From positions 1 through 41,161 of the forward strand of contig JAJYZN010000001.1 in NCBI GenBank assembly GCA_021799915.1: a stretch of 41,161 nucleotides of DNA, written 5' to 3'. This DNA is from Actinomycetes bacterium. GTDB taxonomy: Bacteria > Actinomycetota > Acidimicrobiia > Acidimicrobiales > RAAP-2. Below the pieces are notes generated by a model. It was not told where the DNA came from. It did not search any database and saw only the letters and a list, made by a program, of their open reading frames with translations. The position numbers and the translations under genes were made by a program. This document shows, piece after piece, positions 34,601 through 41,161 of this stretch. How positions within the stretch are numbered: position 1 is the first letter of the stretch; every line of letters begins with the position of its first letter.

Positions 34601-35595
34601 AAGGCACCATCGGTCATGCTCGCGCTCCCGACCCGGGCCTCGCCCCGCTGTACCGGTGGTCGGAGACCGCGACCGGGCGCTCTTGCCTGACGCTCGGAGA
34701 CCGTCCACGCGACGGCTCGCTGTCGTGGACGCTCGAAGGCACGCTCGGGATGGCATGGCGACCAGGGTGTGCAGTCCCAGGCGCTGGCGATCTCTGGGAG
34801 ATGGCTCGCGACGGGGAGGTGACGTACACCGCGCAACCCGATCTCCTCGAGGCCGACGGCTACCGGGCCCAGCGGGTCGTGGCGCGTGTCCTCATCGAGG
34901 CGTCACCGGACATGCTCCCTCTGCTCTGGGCCAGGTCTCACCCAACCGGTCAGGGCTTCGCGACCGTCTCGGCCCGCGAAGCCGAAGTCACCGGCCGTGT
35001 AGACCATCAGGTGATCGGCCACATCCGACCACTGTCGCTTCCCTGGCGATCCTCGCCGGAGGATCTGACGTCGGCGCCCGAGATGTGGACCTGCGTCCCA
35101 GGCCCGGATGGTCGCCCCGCGTCGGGCGTCTGGGTGGCTCGCCTCCCGATCCCCGACGGAGTGCCGCTCCGAACGCTCACGGCTAATCCGACCGCTATCG
35201 AGATAGGTGGGCAGGATGCGGGGGGCCCGGCGTCCTCCTTCGTCGGCTACGCATCGAGCCGGCTCGTCCCATACGCGCGACCGGTGTTCGAGGTGGAGGC
35301 CGACGGTGGCGGCAGTGGCAACGGTCCTAAGGGCAGCTCGCTCACCATCGCTCTCTCGCCTGGAGCTCGCATCACCGGGGTGCGTTGCTACGCGTTCGGC
35401 CGGCCGAGCGACCACCTTCTCGCCCGCCACGATGGCGGAGCTGCCGATAGCGCCGCTGGCGGACCTGCCGACAGCGCCGCTGGCGGACCTGCCGATAGCG
35501 CCGCTGGCGGACCTGCCGACAGGGCTGCCGATAGCGCGGGCGACAGAGCCGCAGGCGGAGCGACTGCTCGCTGGCGCGTCCGCCGCCAGCGGTAG
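31615..35595 (+). CDS. Giant GT2 glycosyltransferase with repeat-bearing C-terminal region
   Basis: The 1326-residue protein has an N-terminal GT-B-like piece (1-195: LWVGKHPQTG, DVLHLHSGRLMADLL) and a linker. A complete GT2 domain spans about 249-475: VSVVMPFYD, VVDDGS 282-287, RNTGAA 318-323, DSDD 334-337, HEDWDYFLTL from 416. A weaker GT-A-like stretch covers about 485-620. The remaining ~650 residues hold loosely repeated units (YEIALDGHRFRYTTEP, GYRVEGTIGHA, APLYRWSETATGRS, LPLLWARSHPTGQGF) that recall the DUF5648 beta-repeat family. An Ala/Gly/Pro/Asp repeat and basic end follow. A plausible reading is a glycan-binding module fused to a transferase. ATG overlaps the previous stop. Confidence 0.8.
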   Translation: MTHDLQVLWVGKHPQTGTPLVPARDATGGRDVAIHCLLLGDGGVKPASVEATGGELWNEQDLVDRRGIAQFLVEFIASRGVDVLHLHSGRLMADLLPAICRAYPDLVVVTSARCGERGERGERAFDPFTEYLLLRYAGLICGYLAETEAVPGELLRRGVPEAVISRIPGGTGDDHDQDHERMEMLRSFYRSIAARRTPTDAPVLSTSIAADREAEDRLSTSGTWQPRSGAPRSPRTRMTRRAMSTTSARVSVVMPFYDHEEFVDEAIASIRSQTRPVDEIIVVDDGSTNPKCTEVLASLVDNGISVIRQEHRGPSAARNTGAAASSGDAIFFLDSDDVMPSNQIETALDALVAAPADVGFVYPDFEFFGNQERIVEMPPYNLYLLMRRNYCGMGCMIDSGVFDAGFEFHEDLVGIHEDWDYFLTLGAAGIHGVPNHAARLRYRHHATSRRQLFQDAGGDHESSVASVHPELFGDRSLIEVKCRWAPALSVVTTSPPPIDVAHQTCGDFELLVAPDVGPMPQARGRWVVVVEPKGMGGFSDPGFIERLLRLALRNPDTAAFGLAHVPDDRLTVPWERMLGRPVAVLLGGLAYAQWRVDAHLGPDGLGPVLEDLVQPQGITEWWRSPSVRNHSTRPAPDPVDAFSTAEPSTLAPSLPPDNDPQNSEAHFRWSEAAPVFIPKGGLRRMPKPPRGYRDGAHAIAEGAWATWKPERTVRLDLVRRLDGSARLEAVDDITSSRAPSEGELRVSLGRAWTEPLSGTACLAAGTNQLTNAPVYRVTTDSTLSVRELPIAYVFNSPLDEGVELAGAFERACRSLLSQAPATSVPALEIESERALICARSSLSINLATSIGADGSDSRSAESQTWVALYEIALDGHRFRYTTEPDDCMLRTESIRPTAMAVAQVTMPGRTSPAVGLFQAAWSDGGGTWYVNGSELLHYSEQLVNARLIGDISPIPGVTSPLLRLSPGSPAVMVVGEPGQRLAIDWRSLTHSGYRVEGTIGHARAPDPGLAPLYRWSETATGRSCLTLGDRPRDGSLSWTLEGTLGMAWRPGCAVPGAGDLWEMARDGEVTYTAQPDLLEADGYRAQRVVARVLIEASPDMLPLLWARSHPTGQGFATVSAREAEVTGRVDHQVIGHIRPLSLPWRSSPEDLTSAPEMWTCVPGPDGRPASGVWVARLPIPDGVPLRTLTANPTAIEIGGQDAGGPASSFVGYASSRLVPYARPVFEVEADGGGSGNGPKGSSLTIALSPGARITGVRCYAFGRPSDHLLARHDGGAADSAAGGPADSAAGGPADSAAGGPADRAADSAGDRAAGGATARWRVRRQR
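35446..35517. repeat. Three tandem 24-bp repeats
   Basis: Units begin GAYAGCGCCGCTGGCGGACC (Y is T or C) and differ at one base. They encode the Asp-Ser-Ala-Ala-Gly-Gly-Pro-Ala octapeptide near the C-terminus of the giant GT2 protein (residues about 1278-1301), followed by degenerate copies. Confidence 0.92.
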
Positions 35596-35688
35596 CAATC
35601 CACGCTCCTCTCTCCCTCAGGTGTGCTAGACGGAGCCTGTGAAGTTCCCTCCGACAGCCTCAGCCCTCCGTCTCCCAGGGGCGTTCTG

Positions 35689-36663
35689 ATGGACGTCACA
35701 CCCCGGGGACCTGTGGCCGCGCTGGACTGCGGGACCAACTCGACTCGGATGCTGGTCCTCGACGACCAAGCGCGTCCACTGGCTCGCAGGATGGAGATCA
35801 CCCGGCTGGGCCAGGGCGTCGACGAAACGCACCAGCTCGCCTCCGATGCGATCGCTCGAACGGTCGACGTCCTGACCAGGATGCGTAAGGAGATGCTCGC
35901 GCTGGGTGTCGTCCGGGGAAGATTGGTCGCGACCTCGGCAGTCCGCGACGCGAGGAACGGAACGGCATTCCTCCGGGCTGCCTCGTCGGCCGCCGGGCTC
36001 ACAGCCGAGCTGCTCTCGGGCGACGAGGAGGGCAGGCTCGCCTACGCCGGGGCCACGTCGGACATCGTCCCGGGGTCCGGAGACGACGTGGTCGTCGACA
36101 TCGGTGGCGGCTCCACCGAGCTGGTCATGGCTCGAGACGGCCGAGTGGCCGCGGTATCGCTCGACATGGGTTGTGTACGGCTCACTGAGCGTTACTTCCC
36201 TCACGACCCTCCGACGAGCTCCGACCTTGCGGTTGCGGGATCGGCCGTGGCCCACCAGCTCGATCTCGCCGAGCGAGCCATGCCGGCGCTTTCGTCGCTG
36301 CGTGCTCCAGCCCGGCTCATCGGGCTGGCTGGGACCGTCGCAACCCTCGCCTCGCTGGACCAGCACCTCGAGTGCTACGACCGTGAGCGCATTCACCACT
36401 ACCCGTTGACGATCGAAGCCGTCGAGCACTGGTGGGCGACGCTGGTGAGCGAACCGTCGGTCCGACGGGCGGCTCGGACGGGTATGGAGATCGGTCGCCA
36501 CGATGTGATCGTCGGTGGCGTCATGGTGCTGCGCCAAGTGATGCAACGCTTCGGGTTCGGCACCTGCATCGTGTCGGAAGCCGACATCCTGGACGGGATC
36601 GCCCTCGGGCTGCTCGGCTCCCGACGACCTCGAGAATGGTCGCGCGAGGGACAATCTCACTGA
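35689..36663 (+). CDS. Ppx/GppA family phosphatase (exopolyphosphatase)
   Basis: The 324-residue protein belongs to the sugar-kinase/actin-fold Ppx/GppA family, which hydrolyses polyphosphate or pppGpp. ALDCGTNSTRMLVLD at residues about 10-24 is the phosphate-1 motif, ATSAVRDARN the linker strand, VVDIGGGSTELV the phosphate-2 motif and LAGTVATLASLD the adenosine-type region. It is the short form without the C-terminal HD domain. ATG 35689 follows AGGGG by seven bases; an upstream in-frame start is not conserved. A ppx gene near eno-ftsB-DUF501 is usual in actinobacteria, but here it is convergent rather than co-directional. Confidence 0.92.
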   Translation: MDVTPRGPVAALDCGTNSTRMLVLDDQARPLARRMEITRLGQGVDETHQLASDAIARTVDVLTRMRKEMLALGVVRGRLVATSAVRDARNGTAFLRAASSAAGLTAELLSGDEEGRLAYAGATSDIVPGSGDDVVVDIGGGSTELVMARDGRVAAVSLDMGCVRLTERYFPHDPPTSSDLAVAGSAVAHQLDLAERAMPALSSLRAPARLIGLAGTVATLASLDQHLECYDRERIHHYPLTIEAVEHWWATLVSEPSVRRAARTGMEIGRHDVIVGGVMVLRQVMQRFGFGTCIVSEADILDGIALGLLGSRRPREWSREGQSH

Positions 36664-37410
36664 CTTCGCGTCGTTCCCAGACGCTGCGCGACAACGCCCA
36701 CCTGCTCGCTGTCCGCCGGAGCTGAGGGCACCTTCTTGCCGGCAACCACCACTGGATCGGCATGGTCCCGATGACGTACGTTCCGGCGAGGAGCGCCGCG
36801 TACACCAGCACCACCAGCCACAGCCAACCCGGCGATGCCAGGTGCAGTCGGCGCTGGCGCCGCCCCGCGGCCATCATCCCGAACACCGCCACGACAGCGG
36901 CGATCGGCAGCACGACGAGGTGGTCGGAGATCCCGTCGATCGTAGGGAGGATCCTCGAAAGGAGCTGATTCGGCGGCGCCGAGGAGAAGAAGTCGCTCCC
37001 TATCCCGTCGGCGAGCATGAGGAGCGGCCAGACGACCATTGGCGCGGCCAGGCAGGCTGCCAAGCCCAGCCAGCGGCGCCACCAGCTCTGCCGGCCCCAC
37101 CAGGCCTGACGATCACGGACAGCCCCCACCCCGCTGCCGATCCCGCCGACCACCGCGCCGACCACCGCGCCGACCACGTCGGCGAAGTTGGTTGCCCCAC
37201 GTGACGTCGCCAGAGCATCGCCGCACCGATCCCCGACACCAGCGTTCCGAGGGCTACGGTCCACGGGACGAGCGACCCGCCGAGAGCGAACTCGGCAATG
37301 GCGGCGAGCGCCGTGAGCACGGCGCCGATCAGAGGTGCAATGAACAGGACTGCCGGCCGGCTCCCGACGACGGCAGCCGGCAGTGCCCCGAGGGCGCCAA
37401 AGAGCGCCAT
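36657..37410 (-). pseudogene. Membrane protein gene broken by one or two frameshifts
   Basis: Three reading frames together encode one hydrophobic protein of about 250 residues. Frame one runs from ATG 37410 (ALFGALGALPAAVVG, LFIAPLIGAVLTALAA, VALGTLVSGIGAAMLWRRHVG) to about 37197. There one base is missing in a G run (minus strand GTGGGG). The second frame supplies ADVVGAVVGAVVGG, LAACLAAPMVVWPLLML, LVVLPIAAVVAVFGMM and LVYAALLAGTYVIG. Near 36745 coding character moves again, and a third frame gives KKVPSAPADSEQVGVVAQ to a stop at 36657. Without the last shift the frame would run into ppx as Arg-rich sequence. It may be a real lesion or sequencing error. It starts 23 bases after the stop of the preceding operon gene. 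Confidence 0.6.
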
Positions 37411-37433
37411 GACCTCGAGGAGCGAGCCTCAGG

Positions 37434-37901
37434 TCACGATGGCCTGACGACGAGGTGCTCACCGCTGCAGCCGCCGCGCCCTGTCACCAGCTCTACCGTC
37501 CAGCGGGCCAGACCCGGGCGGGTGACCGGTACCGCCCAGCCGGTGAGGTACTGGGTGACGAGTTGGCCGGCGTAGGTGTTGGTGCTGTTCTCGATCGCCA
37601 CCTCGGCGCCGCGTGGCAGCTCTCGGCGGGCCTCCTGGGTGAGGCATTGGCTCTGGCGATACACCGCGAGGTGGGCTGCCACCGACTCCCCGCTGGCCAA
37701 CGAGCTCGTCGAGCGCGTCGATGCCACGACCATGACGGCGAAGAACGCCACACCGGCGACTGCGACGACGACCCGTCCGAGCAGCTTCCATACCTTCGTA
37801 CGGTCACCTGGGGCTCCCGCGGCACCCGGGACGTTCGTGACACCCGGGGACCCCGGCCCGTTCCGGCGACGAGCCGGTCCGCCGCTGCCCCTGGCCGTCA
37901 C
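37434..37901 (-). CDS. Single-pass membrane protein, function unknown
   Basis: The 155-residue protein has a Pro/Gly/Arg-rich N-terminus, one transmembrane helix at about 39-60 (VWKLLGRVVVAVAGVAFF) and an extracytoplasmic domain with two cysteines. I recognise no family. The GTG start overlaps the DUF501 stop by four bases, so it is the fourth gene of an eno-ftsB-DUF501 operon and may relate to the cell envelope or division. The preceding sequence contains AGG about five bases upstream. Confidence 0.75.
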   Translation of the reverse strand: MTARGSGGPARRRNGPGSPGVTNVPGAAGAPGDRTKVWKLLGRVVVAVAGVAFFAVMVVASTRSTSSLASGESVAAHLAVYRQSQCLTQEARRELPRGAEVAIENSTNTYAGQLVTQYLTGWAVPVTRPGLARWTVELVTGRGGCSGEHLVVRPS

Positions 37902-38376
37902 CGACCTGCCCCCGCGGGGCCGACCAGGCCGAGCTCGAGCGCCACCCAGTCACCGACGGGGTCGTCTCCCCCGGCCAGCCAGTAGGCGAAGTGCGCATGG
38001 AGACATTTCACCCCCTCGCGCGTTCCCCCGACCCCCCCCGACGGGCGCGGTCCGCGGTAGCCCGCAGGCATTGCTCGTTCACGGTCCGTCGCATAGCGGG
38101 CGTGAGCGGCTGCCAGCGCCTGTGGGTCGACCGCGCCTTCGGCCCGCCGGACGCCACCGGCGGCCTCCAGGCGGCTCACCGCAGCCTTGAGCGCGGCATC
38201 CACCAACCAGTACCGAGTGGGCATGGGAGTCCCGTCGTCGAGGAGCGGGGAGTTGGCGATGACCGACGGCGCACCGTCCTGCCCGCGGACGACGACCTCG
38301 AACGCGCCGCCAGGCTCCCGACCCAAGAGCTCGGCAACCGCGGCACGATCGTGTAGCGCAGGCTGCGCCCGGCCAC

Positions 38377-38380
<4 letters not shown>
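37898..38380 (-). CDS. DUF501 domain-containing protein
   Basis: The 160-residue protein matches the DUF501 pattern found beside ftsB and ppx in actinobacteria: ELLGREPGGAFEVVVRG, VIANSPLLDDGTPMPTRYWL, AVSRLEAAGGVRRAE and CLHAHFAYWLAGGDDPVGDW with a conserved Cys and two His near the end. Biochemical role unknown. The start is TTG at 38380, overlapping the FtsB-like stop as TTGA, so translational coupling decides this start. It overlaps the following gene by four bases. Confidence 0.9.

Positions 38381-41161
<2,781 letters not shown>

Noticed and set aside
37000..37200. Continuation of the frame starting at 37410 to a stop at 37000
   Set aside because: After about 37197 it becomes Trp/Ser/Gly-rich with no transmembrane character, while a neighbouring frame carries clear membrane helices; a frameshift explains it better.

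Overview
This is a high-GC chromosomal segment, most likely from an actinobacterium of the Acidimicrobiia type. The inference rests on coenzyme F420 genes, a winged-helix/BTAD regulator, an NlpC/P60 hydrolase with a long coiled coil, the eno-ftsB-DUF501 block, many GTG starts, and frequent 4-base start/stop overlaps. I see no phage, insertion sequence, transposase or CRISPR array. Identifications come from motif recognition alone, and many start codons are judgement calls that are explained in the entries.

Left part (1-13562). A truncated GDP-sugar type epimerase and a GT4 glycosyltransferase come first. A tightly overlapping minus-strand set follows: serine hydrolase, acyl-CoA synthetase, SDR dehydrogenase. 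The plus strand carries cofD and cofE (F420 biosynthesis) and two GT4 glycosyltransferases. Converging on these is a minus-strand set: winged-helix/BTAD regulator, membrane-anchored protein with a Thr/Ala/Pro repeat tail, mannose-1-phosphate guanylyltransferase-like enzyme and UDP-glucose 4-epimerase-like enzyme. F420 genes beside GDP-mannose and rhamnosyl genes recall the fbiAB / manB-wbbL-rmlD neighbourhood of mycobacteria.

Middle part (13563-21048). A tRNA with anticodon UAA lies about 105 bases upstream of the BTAD regulator gene. It has a leucine-like D arm but no long variable arm. After it come a carboxylesterase, a secreted NlpC/P60 peptidoglycan hydrolase, an acyltransferase paired with an SDR-like protein that lacks the usual Tyr-x-x-x-Lys, a GNAT acetyltransferase and a class V aminotransferase.

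Right-centre part (21130-35595). This is the most unusual stretch: a surface-polysaccharide type locus of two-domain GT2 enzymes, a small helical protein, a degenerate GT4-like protein, a large YfhO-like membrane protein with an Asn-Gly repeat tail, a rhamnosyltransferase-like GT2, an unrecognised protein, and a 1326-residue protein joining a GT2 domain to a long repeat-bearing C-terminal region. Many neighbours overlap by 4 bases, suggesting translational coupling.

Right end (35689-41161). A Ppx/GppA phosphatase converges on the core block eno, ftsB-like, DUF501, a small membrane protein and a frameshifted membrane protein gene. The window ends in a truncated GT39-like membrane glycosyltransferase.
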